Assembly (NCBI RefSeq): GCF_002149035.1
Contig: NZ_NGFP01000004.1
Span: 29,974 to 93,973 of the forward strand
Direction: 5' to 3'
Length of the DNA: 64,000 nt
DNA from: Streptosporangium minutum
GTDB taxonomy: Bacteria; Actinomycetota; Actinomycetes; Streptosporangiales; Streptosporangiaceae
Shown: positions 37,558 through 49,232 of the stretch, one piece after another
Numbering within the stretch: position 1 is the first letter of the stretch
Layout: every line of letters begins with the position of its first letter
Translations under genes and position numbers: made by a program
Notes under the pieces: model-generated
Database searches by the model: none
The model's input: only the letters and a program-made list of their open reading frames with translations
Told to the model about the DNA's origin: nothing

Positions 37558-37895
37558 AGGCATCCTCCCGGAGGTACGAGGTAACACGTTGCCGGCCCAA
37601 AAATGCTATCTATGAAAGAGATTAGCCATGCACTTTTGAATAAAAACTGCCCACATCTGGACTATTGGTCCATCCGTTTATAGTTAGCCACTACAGTGAT
37701 TTCGGCATGAAAAAGTGAATATTAGCGACAAGTATTCACCGACTGACTTTCTCTATGCTTTTCGGCGTTTCTGGACTCCTCTCCGCTGCGAGTTATCGAT
37801 CTTCAACGCTCGATACGACATCGACTGTCTTGGTTGAGCGTCCATCGACAAGTTGATCATCGGGCGTGTCCACAGGCTGTGGAGGACGGTCATCG
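37558..37895. promoter_or_regulatory. AT-rich region upstream of the Crp gene
   Basis: From about 37590 to 37760 the sequence is far richer in A and T than its surroundings (GAATAAAAACTGCCC, TTTATAGTTAGCC, AAAAAGTGAATATTAGC). It must contain the promoter of the Crp-cyclase-NTPase operon and suggests acquired DNA. No gene is seen in this 338-bp stretch. Confidence 0.6.
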
Positions 37896-38428
37896 TCATT
37901 CCCCGCCCACGATGCGCTTGAGCACGTTGACGAAGAGCGGGGCGAGCATGGCCAGGCCGTAACCGAGAGCGGCGGCTTTGAGGGCTACTTTGGCTTTTTG
38001 GACTTCACCGGGATCACCTCCGGCGACCAGGTAGCGCAGGCCGCCGATGGTCAGCATCAGCATCGCCAGCGTGACGAGAAGACCGACCAGCGAGGTTCGT
38101 ATGTTGGTGAAGACCGTGCCGAGCTGGTCGGAATCGCCGCCATGGCGAAGTTGCCGCCCTCGGCGCATGCGGTGATCGCCAGAGCGGCAATGACCGCAGC
38201 GGTGATGCCCAAGATGATCAGAGCTCGGAAGAGGTGCCGTCGTAGCCGTGGGCGGCGCTTCCGCGGCACTTTCGCCGGTGAGACGATTCCGTACGAGATG
38301 AAGGACGCCGGCCATCCGATCAGGCCGCGCCGGTTCCGCGCGGAGCCGGTGGGGCTGCCCCAGCCTCCCTTCGTGATGGTGGTCGTGTCGGGTTGCGTAT
38401 CCGAGATACGGCTCCGCGCGGAAGTCAT
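37896..38428 (-). pseudogene. TrbC/VirB2-like conjugative pilin, frameshifted
   Basis: Start ATG 38428 has a perfect AAGGAGG. The first frame gives a basic N-terminus and a long signal peptide ending AITACAEGGNFAMAA. The mature part is in another frame: DQLGTVFTNIRTSLVGLLVT then MLMLTIGGLRYLVAGGDPGE and a second helix to VLKRIVGGE, the two-helix pattern of VirB2-type proteins in actinomycete conjugative elements. A one-base loss near 38134-38140 accounts for the break. It is a remnant of an integrative conjugative element; no other transfer gene remains nearby. Confidence 0.8.
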
Positions 38429-38499
38429 GGGCACTTCCTCCTTCACCCCTCTAGGCCGTGTATCGAAAGTGGATCCTGGGCTGTGAATGATCACGGTTC

Positions 38500-39377
38500 A
38501 TGGGTCCAGGAGATCTCACGGACGAGCAGTGGGCGGTGCTGGAGCCGTTGTTGCCGAAGGGGGCCAGGACGGGGCGGCCACCCGTCTGGCCTCGGCGGCA
38601 GCTGATCGACGGCATACGGTTTCGTGTCCGGACCGGAGTTCCATGGCGGGGCGTCCCCGTCGAATACGGACCGTGGAACCGGGTCTACGACCTGTTCCGC
38701 CGATGGCAGCGGAACGGCACCTGGCACCGGATACTCACCCAGCTCCAGTCCCTGGCCGACGCGAAAGGCGCGATCACATGGGACCTGAGCGTCGACTCCG
38801 CGGTATGCCGCGCCCATCAGCACGGGGCCGGGGCCAGCGAGCAGGGTGACTCACAGAAGGAACCACCAGGCGGCATCTTCACCGAGCCTGGTGATCACGG
38901 GCTGGGACGCTCGCGCGGCGGGTTCACCACCAAACTGCACCTGGCCGTCGAGCAGGGCCAAAAGCCCATGTCGATCGTGGTGACCGCTGGGCAGCGCGGG
39001 GACTCGCCGCAGTTCGAAGCCGTCTTGGAGAAGGTCCGCGTGCCCCGCATCGGGCCGGGGCGGCCACACGTGTCCGTCCCCATCGGGTCCGCGCCGACAA
39101 GGCATACGCCCCCCGCAGAAACCGCGCCTACCTGCGCCGCCGCGGAATCCGCTGCACTATCCCCGACAAAGCCGACCAGGCGCGCAACCGCCAGAAGCTC
39201 GGCTCCCGCGGCAGCCGACCACCGCACTTCGACCCAGCCGACTACCGCGAGCGTCACGCGGTCGAGTGCGGGATCAACCGCCTCAAGAGGCACCGCGCCG
39301 TCGCCACGCGATACGACAAGCCGGCGGTCCGCTACGAGGCGACCGTCCTCATCGCTGCCATCAACGAGTGGCTGTGA
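38500..39377 (+). pseudogene. IS5-family transposase, frameshifted
   Basis: The first frame reads a typical IS5-group start, LTDEQWAVLEPLLPKG, WRGVPVEYGPWNRVYDLFRRW and WDLSVDSAVCRAHQHG (first catalytic Asp), up to RIGPGRP near 39065. The rest is in the -1 frame: [20 protein letters not shown] (second Asp) and [20 protein letters not shown] (Glu), stopping at 39377. Some IS5 groups use a programmed -1 shift, but no slippery heptamer is visible at the junction (39058-39085). I could not define terminal inverted repeats. Confidence 0.85.
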
Positions 39378-39397
39378 TCAGCACCTCCACAGGAGTC

Positions 39398-40363
39398 CTA
39401 CGCGACCCTGACCACGTACTTGCCCTGGACGCCGCCCGCCTCCAGCGCCCGGTGTGCCGCTGCTGTCTCCTCCAGGGGGAAGACCGTGTCCACCGCGGGG
39501 CTCAGCTTGCCCTCGACCACATGGCGGGCGAGGTCGTCGAAGTCCGCCCGCGTGGGGTTGCCGCTGAAGAAGCGCACCCGGCCGTGTCCGTGGACCGTGC
39601 TGGCCGCGAGGTAGCTGAGCGACGCAGCGGGCCGTTTCAGGTCGAAGGCGATGGTGACCATGCGCCCGCCGGAATTCAGTAGGCGCCGGAAGGCCCGCAA
39701 GTCGGTCCCCACGGTGTCCAGGACCACGTCGAAGCGGCCCAGTTCCGCCGGCCGCACGGTCCGGTGGTCGACAGCCTTGTGCGCGCCGAGCCTGCGGACG
39801 AAGTCGAGGTTGGCTGCGCGGGCGAGGGCCGTGACCTCGGCGCCGTACGCCCGTCCGAGCTGGACGGCGGCGTTGCCGACACCGCCCGCCGCGCCCCGGA
39901 CGAGGAGTCGTTCGCCGGGGCGCAGCCCAGCTTTGTCCCGCAGCGCGGTGATGGCCGTGGTGGCCACCGGCAGCGCGGCGGCGTCCACCAGGTCAAGGCC
40001 GTCGGGGAGCCGGCCGACCCGCTCGGCGGGCACGGTCACGTACTCGGCGGCGCTGCCGAACCCGGAGGAGCGGCCCAAGACCCCCCATACGCGGTCGCCG
40101 GCCGCGAACCGTGTGACTCCGACACCCAGTGCGGCGACCTCGCCGGTGAAGTCCAAGCCGATGCGCTTGGGGAATTTCCGGCCGGTCAGGAGACGGAGAC
40201 GGCCGGCACGGGCTGCCAGTTCGCCGCCGTTGACGCTGAACGCGCGCACCTTCACAAGGACCTCGCCGTGGGCCGGCTCGGGGCGTGGCACGCGGCCCGT
40301 GTAGAGCACATCAGGGCCACCGTAGCGGTCGTAGAGCACTGCCTTCATCATGCGGTCGTTCAT
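39398..40363 (-). CDS. NADP-dependent quinone-oxidoreductase-like MDR protein
   Basis: A 321-aa medium-chain dehydrogenase/reductase without the structural zinc Cys set. Features are MKAVLYDRYGGPDVLYTG, KRIGLDFTGEVAALG, and the NADP-binding loop RGAAGGVGNAAVQLGRAYGA. The C-terminus (HRALEAGGVQGKYVVRVA) is that of the quinone oxidoreductase group. It is divergent from a TetR regulator with the operator between, so it is very likely that regulator's target; a role in reducing quinones or electrophiles is plausible. Confidence 0.92.
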   Translation of the reverse strand: MNDRMMKAVLYDRYGGPDVLYTGRVPRPEPAHGEVLVKVRAFSVNGGELAARAGRLRLLTGRKFPKRIGLDFTGEVAALGVGVTRFAAGDRVWGVLGRSSGFGSAAEYVTVPAERVGRLPDGLDLVDAAALPVATTAITALRDKAGLRPGERLLVRGAAGGVGNAAVQLGRAYGAEVTALARAANLDFVRRLGAHKAVDHRTVRPAELGRFDVVLDTVGTDLRAFRRLLNSGGRMVTIAFDLKRPAASLSYLAASTVHGHGRVRFFSGNPTRADFDDLARHVVEGKLSPAVDTVFPLEETAAAHRALEAGGVQGKYVVRVA

Positions 40364-40424
40364 CGTTCTGCCTTTGCCGCCGGGGGCCGTACAGGGGTCT
40401 GGCATCGACCGTAAGCTCTTAAGT

Positions 40425-40438
40425 GGACGCAATCGTCC
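40425..40438. promoter_or_regulatory. Palindromic candidate TetR operator
   Basis: GGACGCAATCGTCC: GGAC and GTCC arms with a partly symmetric centre, followed by a further GTTTGGACC. It lies in the short divergent space between the oxidoreductase and the TetR gene. Confidence 0.5.
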
Positions 40439-40461
40439 GTTTGGACCGGAAGCGAGAGACA

Positions 40462-41127
40462 GTGATAGCGGAATCCTCTCGGATCACAGCCCGGGACGGG
40501 GTGCGGGTGGACGCCCGGCGCAACCGGGAGCGCATCCTCGTCGCCGCCCGTGCGGTCTTTGCGGAGCACGGGATCGACACCCCGATGGCGACCGTGGCAC
40601 GTCGGGCCGGTGTCGGCGTGGCGACGCTGTACCGGCATTTCCCGACCCGGGACGCTCTGGTGCGGGGCGCGTTCGCGCAGCAGATGGAGACCTGCGCGCG
40701 GGCGCTCACCGAGGCTCTGGCCGCCCCTGACCCGTGGCAGGGCTTCCAGCAGCTGGTTGAGACGGTCTGCGCTCTGCAACGGGAGGAACGCGGGTTCCCA
40801 GCTGCGTTCGTCGCGGCCTTCCCGGAAAGCACGTCGGAACACGCGCAGTCCCGGCAACGAGCCGAGCGGGACTTCGCGACCCTGGTACGCAGGGCCCAGG
40901 CGTCGGGCGCGCTGCGGGCCGATTTCCACCCTTCCGACCTCGCCGTGGTCCTGTTGGCACACTGCGGTCTGGTGACCGCCCTACCGGATGATGGTGCAGC
41001 GTCCCGGCGCCTGGTGGCCTATCTGCTTCAGTCGTTCCGGACCGACACGGCCAACAAACCGCTGCCTCCGCCGACTGCGCTGACACTGCGCAGCCTCCCG
41101 ATTGCAACTGACAGTTCCCAGAGGTAG
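40462..41127 (+). CDS. TetR/AcrR-family regulator
   Basis: About 221 aa. The N-terminal DNA-binding domain is classic: RRNRERILVAARAVFAEHG then MATVARRAGVGVATLYRHFP. The ligand domain is helical and belongs to the SbtR-like group by general look (VETVCALQREERGFPAAF). I place the start at GTG 40462, with GAGAG upstream, because the earlier GTG at 40423 would put the palindromic operator inside the gene; both are possible. Divergent from the oxidoreductase it likely represses. Confidence 0.9.
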   Translation: MIAESSRITARDGVRVDARRNRERILVAARAVFAEHGIDTPMATVARRAGVGVATLYRHFPTRDALVRGAFAQQMETCARALTEALAAPDPWQGFQQLVETVCALQREERGFPAAFVAAFPESTSEHAQSRQRAERDFATLVRRAQASGALRADFHPSDLAVVLLAHCGLVTALPDDGAASRRLVAYLLQSFRTDTANKPLPPPTALTLRSLPIATDSSQR

Positions 41128-41373
41128 CGGCCCCCAGAGCCTGACATGAAACGGTACCTGCCGCAGGGCACGTCCAGTCCGACAACTCCACTTCCGCAAC
41201 AGGCCCTAGATCCATAAGCCATTCTGGCCGGAATCCCAGCACGCGGCTCTTGAACTGGGAGGTATCCGCTCAGCTCCACGAGGAAACGATCAAGGTGCCC
41301 AGGAAAACTCACTTGAACACGTCGATGCCCCCTGGCGAGGTCCCGCCCGGCGGTCAAATGACGGTCAAACGAT

Positions 41374-41408
41374 CAAAAGGCCAGATCCGTGGTCTCCGGA
41401 TCCGGCCT
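41374..41408 (-). terminator. Rho-independent terminator after tRNA-Ile
   Basis: Arms 41378-41388 and 41398-41408 pair over 11 positions with one mismatch around a 9-nt loop; on the minus strand the hairpin is followed by TTTTGATCG. It lies 20 bp beyond the tRNA 3' end. The remainder of 41128-41427 shows no gene; a short tandem CGGTCAAATGA/CGGTCAAACGA lies at 41351-41372. Confidence 0.7.
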
Positions 41409-41427
41409 CTGAGCTGCTCAAACTGTG

Positions 41428-41501
41428 TGGGGCTACCAGGACTTGAACCTGGGACCTCTTCCTTATCAGGGAAGCGCTCTAACCGTCTGAGCTATAGCCC
41501 C
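41428..41501 (-). tRNA. tRNA-Ile (anticodon GAT)
   Basis: A 74-nt gene. Acceptor GGGGCTA pairs with TAGCCCC, the D arm is GCTCAGACGGTTAGAGC, the anticodon loop CTGATAA, and the T arm has GTTCAAGT. CCA is not encoded. Position between gyrA-DUF3566 and downstream genes is the usual one in actinobacteria. Confidence 0.97.
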
Positions 41502-41639
41502 TCGTTACGAGAGAGAACGGTATCGCATCCGCCTGTTGGAGGCGAACCCGTCCGCTCGAACAGGGAAAAGCTTACCCTGTTTCGGCACCCGCTTGCGCCA
41601 TGTCCCCGGCCCGAAGACCGGGGACACGACGGCGGTTGC

Positions 41640-42356
41640 CTACTCGGCCTCGCTGAAGGTGACTTCCACGCCGCCGACCAGGTCAGAGGCGATGTTGTAG
41701 ATCACTGAGCCGAGGGTGGACAGGGCGGTGATCAGCACCACGTTCACCGCGCCGATCAGGGCGGTGTAGCCGAGGATGCGGACCGGCTCGAACCAGGAGG
41801 CGACGTCCACCCCACTGGTGGACTTGCCGTCGGCCGTCGTGAGCTGGTTCACCGTCTGGATGATGTTGTCGAACACCCCAAGGCCGGACAGCACCATGTA
41901 GAGCACCGCGACCGCGACGAACAGCACGACGAAGCAGACCAGGGAGACCACGAAGCTGAACTTCATGGCCGACCAGGGCTCGATCCGGCGCAGCACCAGA
42001 TGGGCCTTGCGCGGCGCCCGGGGAGAGGGGTCGGCCGCCTTCTTGCCCGGCGCCTCCGGCGCGGGGGACGACAGGCCCCCCGGGGCCCAGGAGGAGCTGT
42101 CGGTCTCCGCGGACCGCGGGCGGATGCGCACCGTGGAGTCGCTTGGCTTGCCGTCCTCGATCGCTGTCACGTTCTGCCTGCCCTTGAAGTCGTCGGTTAC
42201 CGATTTATCGGTCTCCGGCGTGGGCTTGCTACCGTCAGCCGGGGACTCAGCCACATCGACGGCGTCCGCTTCAGTGGCCTTGTCCATCTTCTCCGTCACC
42301 TGGTCGCGTGTCGATGAGGAGGCCGGACGTGGACCTGGTCTGGCCTGAGCGCACAC
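41640..42356 (-). CDS. DUF3566 transmembrane protein
   Basis: A 238-aa protein conserved directly after gyrA in actinobacteria. The first ~110 residues are a disordered Ser/Pro/Asp-rich tail. The DUF3566 domain begins at KAHLVLRRIEPWSAMKFSF, with two transmembrane helices (VVSLVCFVVLFVAVAVLYM and ILGYTALIGAVNVVLITAL) around an extracellular loop. Function is unknown. GTG 42356 lies 3 bp after the gyrA stop, with GGGGAG inside the gyrA end, so it is coupled to gyrA. Confidence 0.93.
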   Translation of the reverse strand: MCAQARPGPRPASSSTRDQVTEKMDKATEADAVDVAESPADGSKPTPETDKSVTDDFKGRQNVTAIEDGKPSDSTVRIRPRSAETDSSSWAPGGLSSPAPEAPGKKAADPSPRAPRKAHLVLRRIEPWSAMKFSFVVSLVCFVVLFVAVAVLYMVLSGLGVFDNIIQTVNQLTTADGKSTSGVDVASWFEPVRILGYTALIGAVNVVLITALSTLGSVIYNIASDLVGGVEVTFSEAE

Positions 42357-42359
42357 AGG

Positions 42360-44870
42360 CTACTCCCCTTCCCCGTTTTGCTCGGTCTCCAACGCATCGT
42401 TGTGCTCGGTCTCCAACGCCTCGGCATTACGGGCGAGAGCCACGACGCTGTCCCCCTCTGCGAGATTCATCAGACGTACCCCCATGGTCTGGCGACCAGA
42501 CTGCTTGATCTCCCCTGCGCTGGTCCGAATAACCCCGCCGGCGGACGTGATCGCGAAAACCTCGTCCTCCGGCCTGACCATGGCAGCACCAACCAGCTTG
42601 CCACGAGCGCTGACGATCTTGGCAGTCAGGACGCCCTTGCCGCCTCGACCCTGGACAGGGTACTGATCGGCCGGGGTGCGCTTGGCATACCCGCCCTCGG
42701 TCGCGATCAGCACATCGTCGCCGTCACCGATGCGGTTCATCGCCAGCAGCTCGTCCCCGCCGAGGAAACGCATGCCGATCACACCGCTGGTCGCCCGGCC
42801 CATCGGGCGCAGGGCCTCGTCGGAGGCCGTGAAGCGGATGGACTGGGCGCCGCGGGAGACCAGCAGGAGGTCGTCCTCCTCCGACACCAGCCTGGCAGCG
42901 ATCACCTCGTCATCTTCTCGCAGGTTGATGGCGATCAGGCCACCCGAGCGCGGCGAGTCGTATTCGGACAGTCGCGTCTTCTTCACCAGGCCGCTGCGGG
43001 TGGCCAGCACGAGGTACGGCGCGACCTCGTAGTCACGCAGGTCCAGCACCTCCATGACGACCTCGTCGGGCTGCATGGCCAGCAGGTTCGCCAGGTGCTG
43101 ACCGCGCGCGTCCCGGCCGGAGTCGGGCAGCTCGTAGGCCTTGACCCGGTAGACCCTGCCCTTGTTGGTGAAGAACAGCAGCCAGTGGTGGGTCGTCGTG
43201 ACGAAGAAGTGGTCGACGATGTCGTCCTGCCGGAGCTGCGCGCCGCGCACCCCCTTGCCGCCGCGCTTCTGCGCCCGGTAGAGGTCGGTGTTGGTGCGCT
43301 TGGCGTAGCCGCCGCGGGTGATCGTGACGACCATGTCCTCCTCGGCGAGGAGGTCCTCGATCGACATGTCGCCCTCGTAGGCGATGATCTCCGTCTTCCG
43401 CTCGTCCCCGTACTTCGAGACGATCTCCGAGAGCTCGTCGAAGACGATCGTGCGCTGGCGCTCCGGCGAGGCCAGGATCGCCTGGTAGTCGGTGATGTGC
43501 GCCATCAGCGTGTCGTACTCGTCGGTGATCTGCTGGCGCTCCAGGGCGGCCAGCTTGCGCAGCTGCATGTCGAGGATGGCCTGCGCCTGGATCTCGTCGA
43601 TCTCCAGCAGCGCCATCAGGCCGCCCTGCGCGGCCGACGCCGACGGCGAGCGCCGGATGAGGGCGATGACCTCGTCCATCCGCTCAAGCGCCTTGAGCAG
43701 CGCGCGCAGGATGTGGGCGCGCTCCTCGGCCTTGCGCAGCAGGTAGCGCGTCCGGCGGACCACGACCTCGATCTGGTGCGCCACGTAGTGGCGGACGAAC
43801 TGGTCCAGCCGCAGGGTCCGGGGCACGCCGTCGACCAGGGCCAGCATGTTGGCGCCGAAGGTGGTCTGGAGCTGGGTGTGCTTGTAGAGGTTGTTCAGGA
43901 CGACCTTGGCGACGGCGTCGCGCTTGAGCACGATCACCAGGCGCTGGCCGACGCGGGAGGAGCTCTCGTCGCGGACGTCGGCGATGCCGGTGATCCGGCC
44001 CTCCTTCACCGACTCGGCGATCGACAGCGCCAGGTTGTCCGGGTTGACCTGGTAGGGAAGCTCGGTGACGACCAGGCACTGGCGCCCCTTGGCGTCCTCC
44101 TCGACCTCCACGATCGCCCGCATCGTGATCGAGCCGCGGCCGGTCCGGTAGGCGTCGTCGATGCCGCGGCGGCCGACGATCAGCGCGCCGGTCGGGAAGT
44201 CCGGGCCCTTGACCCGGGCGATCAGCGCTTCGAGCAGCTCGTCGTCGCTCGCCTCGGGGTTCTGCAGGGCCCACCTGATGCCGTCGGACACCTCGCGCAG
44301 GTTGTGCGGCGGGATGTTCGTGGCCATGCCGACCGCGATCCCGGCCGACCCGTTGACCAGCAGGTTCGGGAACCGCGACGGGAGGACCAGCGGCTCCTGG
44401 GAACGCCCGTCGTAGTTGGGCTGGAAGTCGACGGTGTCCTTGTCGATGTCACGGATCATCTCCATGGCGATCGGCGCGAGCTTGCACTCGGTGTACCGCA
44501 TGGCGGCCGGCATGTCGTTGCCCGGCGATCCGAAGTTGCCCTGGCCGTCGATCAGCGTGTAGCGCAGCGCCCAGGGCTGTGCCAGCCGTACGACGGTGCC
44601 GTAGATCGACGAGTCGCCGTGCGGGTGGTAGGAGCCCATCACGTCACCGACGACGCGCGAGCACTTGAAGTATCCCCGGTCGGGGCGGTAGCCGCCGTCG
44701 TACATGGCGTAGAGCACACGGCGGTGCACCGGCTTGAGTCCGTCGCGGACGTCGGGCAGCGCACGGGACACGATGACGGACATCGCGTAGTCCATGTAGC
44801 TGCGCTGCATCTCCGACTGGATGTCGACCGGCTCGATGCGCTCTACGAGCGGAGTGTTCACATCCGTCAC
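42360..44870 (-). CDS. gyrA: DNA gyrase subunit A
   Basis: Breakage-reunion subunit of DNA gyrase, 836 aa. The catalytic Tyr is Y126 in [10 protein letters not shown]. The GyrA box that wraps DNA is [10 protein letters not shown], and six-bladed C-terminal repeats follow. In the quinolone-resistance-determining region the sequence is [17 protein letters not shown]: Gly91 stands where E. coli has Asp87 and M. tuberculosis Asp94, and Ser87 where E. coli has Ser83. Gly at this site is a classical resistance substitution elsewhere. It follows gyrB by 42 bp on the minus strand. Confidence 0.98.
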   Translation of the reverse strand: MTDVNTPLVERIEPVDIQSEMQRSYMDYAMSVIVSRALPDVRDGLKPVHRRVLYAMYDGGYRPDRGYFKCSRVVGDVMGSYHPHGDSSIYGTVVRLAQPWALRYTLIDGQGNFGSPGNDMPAAMRYTECKLAPIAMEMIRDIDKDTVDFQPNYDGRSQEPLVLPSRFPNLLVNGSAGIAVGMATNIPPHNLREVSDGIRWALQNPEASDDELLEALIARVKGPDFPTGALIVGRRGIDDAYRTGRGSITMRAIVEVEEDAKGRQCLVVTELPYQVNPDNLALSIAESVKEGRITGIADVRDESSSRVGQRLVIVLKRDAVAKVVLNNLYKHTQLQTTFGANMLALVDGVPRTLRLDQFVRHYVAHQIEVVVRRTRYLLRKAEERAHILRALLKALERMDEVIALIRRSPSASAAQGGLMALLEIDEIQAQAILDMQLRKLAALERQQITDEYDTLMAHITDYQAILASPERQRTIVFDELSEIVSKYGDERKTEIIAYEGDMSIEDLLAEEDMVVTITRGGYAKRTNTDLYRAQKRGGKGVRGAQLRQDDIVDHFFVTTTHHWLLFFTNKGRVYRVKAYELPDSGRDARGQHLANLLAMQPDEVVMEVLDLRDYEVAPYLVLATRSGLVKKTRLSEYDSPRSGGLIAINLREDDEVIAARLVSEEDDLLLVSRGAQSIRFTASDEALRPMGRATSGVIGMRFLGGDELLAMNRIGDGDDVLIATEGGYAKRTPADQYPVQGRGGKGVLTAKIVSARGKLVGAAMVRPEDEVFAITSAGGVIRTSAGEIKQSGRQTMGVRLMNLAEGDSVVALARNAEALETEHNDALETEQNGEGE

Positions 44871-44912
44871 GGGTGGTGGATCCCTTTCAGAGAAAAGTCT
44901 GTACGGCTACCG

Positions 44913-47152
<2,240 letters not shown>

Positions 47153-47776
47153 TCAGCCGTAGGTGTCACCTGGGCCGCGGCTCCCGGTGACCCGCAGACC
47201 GCCGCTGGGACGCGGGCCGTTCTGCGGGCCCCGCACCTTCACCCGCTGCACCGTTCCGTCCCCGAGCTCCTCGTTCAGGCGTCTGACCAGGGTTCTTGCC
47301 AGCAGCCGCACCTGGGTCGCCCAGGCGGTGGAGTCGGCGACCACCAGGACCTCGCCGTCGGCGAAGGTCTCCGGCTTGGTGTGCGCGGCCAGATCGGGAC
47401 CGACGATCTCGTGCCATCTGCCGAAAACCCCGCCCACGGCCACCGGCTGTTCCCAGCCGCGGTCGGCCAGCAGATCGGTGATGGCCCGGCCGAAAAGCTG
47501 GGGATCGCCGAAATCCCTGCGCGGCCCGGTCGCCCTGCGCCGGGGCTCCCGGCGGGGAAGCTGCCCTCTTTTGGCGGCGTCGGCCTTGGCCTGGGCCAGC
47601 TTCTCCCTCGCCAGCGCGGCGCCCTTGGCCGCCGCGTTCTTCGCCGATCCGGCCTCCGGCGGTGTGCCGCCGGAGGCCGGGCGTGCGTCCCCGGAGGATC
47701 CCGGCGTGCCGCCCGAGGCGGGGCGGGCGTCCCCGGAGGGCGCCGGGCCGGATTCCGGCCGCCTCTCATCGGACAC
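47153..47776 (-). CDS. DUF721/DciA-family protein
   Basis: A 207-aa protein; the DUF721 (DciA-like) domain, linked to loading of the replicative helicase, covers the C-terminal half ([48 protein letters not shown]). The first 45 residues contain a near-exact duplicated [11 protein letters not shown], followed by a Lys/Ala-rich helix. GTG 47776 overlaps the recF stop by 11 bp. The recF-DUF721-gyrB order is standard. Confidence 0.9.
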   Translation of the reverse strand: MSDERRPESGPAPSGDARPASGGTPGSSGDARPASGGTPPEAGSAKNAAAKGAALAREKLAQAKADAAKRGQLPRREPRRRATGPRRDFGDPQLFGRAITDLLADRGWEQPVAVGGVFGRWHEIVGPDLAAHTKPETFADGEVLVVADSTAWATQVRLLARTLVRRLNEELGDGTVQRVKVRGPQNGPRPSGGLRVTGSRGPGDTYG

Positions 47777-48938
47777 GGTGCACGCTCCCCTCGGTGACGT
47801 CGAACCGGGCTCCGACCAGCTCCGCGGGGACGTCGGCGGCGACCGCGGCGGTGATCAGCACCTGCTCGGCCGGGGCGACGATCTCGGCCAGCCGGCCGCG
47901 GCGCTGGTTGTCCAGCTCGGCGAAGACGTCGTCGAGGATCAGCACCGGATCGCCGCCGTCGGCCCTGAGCAGGTCGTAGGCGGCCAGCCGGAGGGCCAGC
48001 GCGAACGACCACGACTCGCCGTGGCTGGCGTAACCGCGGGCGGGCAGCTCCCCCAGGCCGAGGAACAGGTCGTCGCGGTGCGGGCCGACGAGGGTGACCC
48101 CGCGTTCGATCTCGGAGGTGCGGACCTCCAGCAGGGCGGCGCGGAGCCGCTCCTCCAGCGTCGCGCGGTCGGTCCCCGCCTCGGTGGACAGCGTGCCGCG
48201 GTATTCCAGGGCGGCGGGGGCGGAGTTGGGCGCCAGGGCCGCGTAGGAGGCGGCGACCAGCGGCCGCAGCGCCTCGACGAGCTCCAGCCGGGCCGCCAGC
48301 AGCTCGGCGCCGTGCCTGGCCAGGTGGGCGTCCCAGACCTCCAAGGTGCTCAGGGGGTCTCCCGCGCCGGCCGCGGCGAACGCCGCGTCGTTGTCGGCCC
48401 GCCGCCCGCTCCGGCCGCCCCGCCGCGCCTGAGCCGCCGTGCGCAGCAGCGCGCCGCGCTGCTTGAGCACCCGGTCGTAGTCGGCGCGGACCCCGGCGAA
48501 ACGGGGCGTCCTGGCCACCAGCAGGTCGTCGAGGTAGCGGCGCCGCTCCGAGGGGTCGCCCTTGACCATGGCCAGGTCCTCGGGGGCGAACAGGACCGTG
48601 CGCAGCAGCCCGACGACGTCGCGCGGGCGGGACACCGGTGAGCGGTTCAGCCTGGCCCGGTTGGCCTTGCCCGGGTTGATCTCCAGCTCGATCAGCGCCC
48701 GCCGGTCCTCCCGCACGACCACGGACCGGATGATCGCCCGCGCCGCCCCCTGCCGCACCAGCGGCCCGTCGTTGGCGACGCGGTGGCTCGACTGCGTCGC
48801 CACGTAACCCAGTGCCTCGACCAGGTTGGTCTTGCCCTGCCCGTTGGGGCCCACGAAGGCCGTGACACCGGGCTCCAGGCCGAGGTCGACGGCGTCGTAG
48901 GACCGGAAGTCGGTCAGGGAGAGGTTGGCGACATGCAC
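47766..48938 (-). CDS. recF: RecF recombination/repair ATPase
   Basis: SMC-like ATPase that helps load RecA at gaps, 390 aa from GTG 48938. Start [14 protein letters not shown] is the family's. Walker A is [16 protein letters not shown], the signature region lies at [18 protein letters not shown], and Walker B is [11 protein letters not shown]. The start has only a weak ribosome site (CCTGGG). Part of the dnaN-gnd-recF order. Confidence 0.96.
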   Translation of the reverse strand: MHVANLSLTDFRSYDAVDLGLEPGVTAFVGPNGQGKTNLVEALGYVATQSSHRVANDGPLVRQGAARAIIRSVVVREDRRALIELEINPGKANRARLNRSPVSRPRDVVGLLRTVLFAPEDLAMVKGDPSERRRYLDDLLVARTPRFAGVRADYDRVLKQRGALLRTAAQARRGGRSGRRADNDAAFAAAGAGDPLSTLEVWDAHLARHGAELLAARLELVEALRPLVAASYAALAPNSAPAALEYRGTLSTEAGTDRATLEERLRAALLEVRTSEIERGVTLVGPHRDDLFLGLGELPARGYASHGESWSFALALRLAAYDLLRADGGDPVLILDDVFAELDNQRRGRLAEIVAPAEQVLITAAVAADVPAELVGARFDVTEGSVHRVR

Positions 48939-49232
48939 CCCAGGAAGATTAGTCGGCCACGCCCGCATCTGGGGCCTCGCCGCGTCCGCCCGGCTCGCGC
49001 CTGCGGACGAGCCCGTCCCCGTGCCGGGCCCGCTCCCGCCGCCGCGGGAGCGGGCGGCCGTACGGCTCGCGCCCGCGGGAGCACGCCGGTCTCGGCTCCG
49101 AGGCGTCCGTCACCGTACGGCTCGCGCCCCGCGGGAGGAGCCCCGGCAGGCGGCCGGAACCGGCCCTCGCCGGGTACGGCCCGCGCTCGCGGGAAAGGTG
49201 CGGGCCGTACGGGGAGACGGTCCGGCCGTCGC
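48939..49232. other. Intergenic region with repeats and a 12-bp-stem hairpin
   Basis: Contains a perfect stem-loop (49028-49039 with 49044-49055, 4-nt loop) suited to terminate gnd transcripts on the minus strand, and three degenerate copies of CGTACGGCTCGCGCCCGCGG at about 49058-49079, 49114-49136 and 49172-49194. No gene is seen. Confidence 0.65.
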
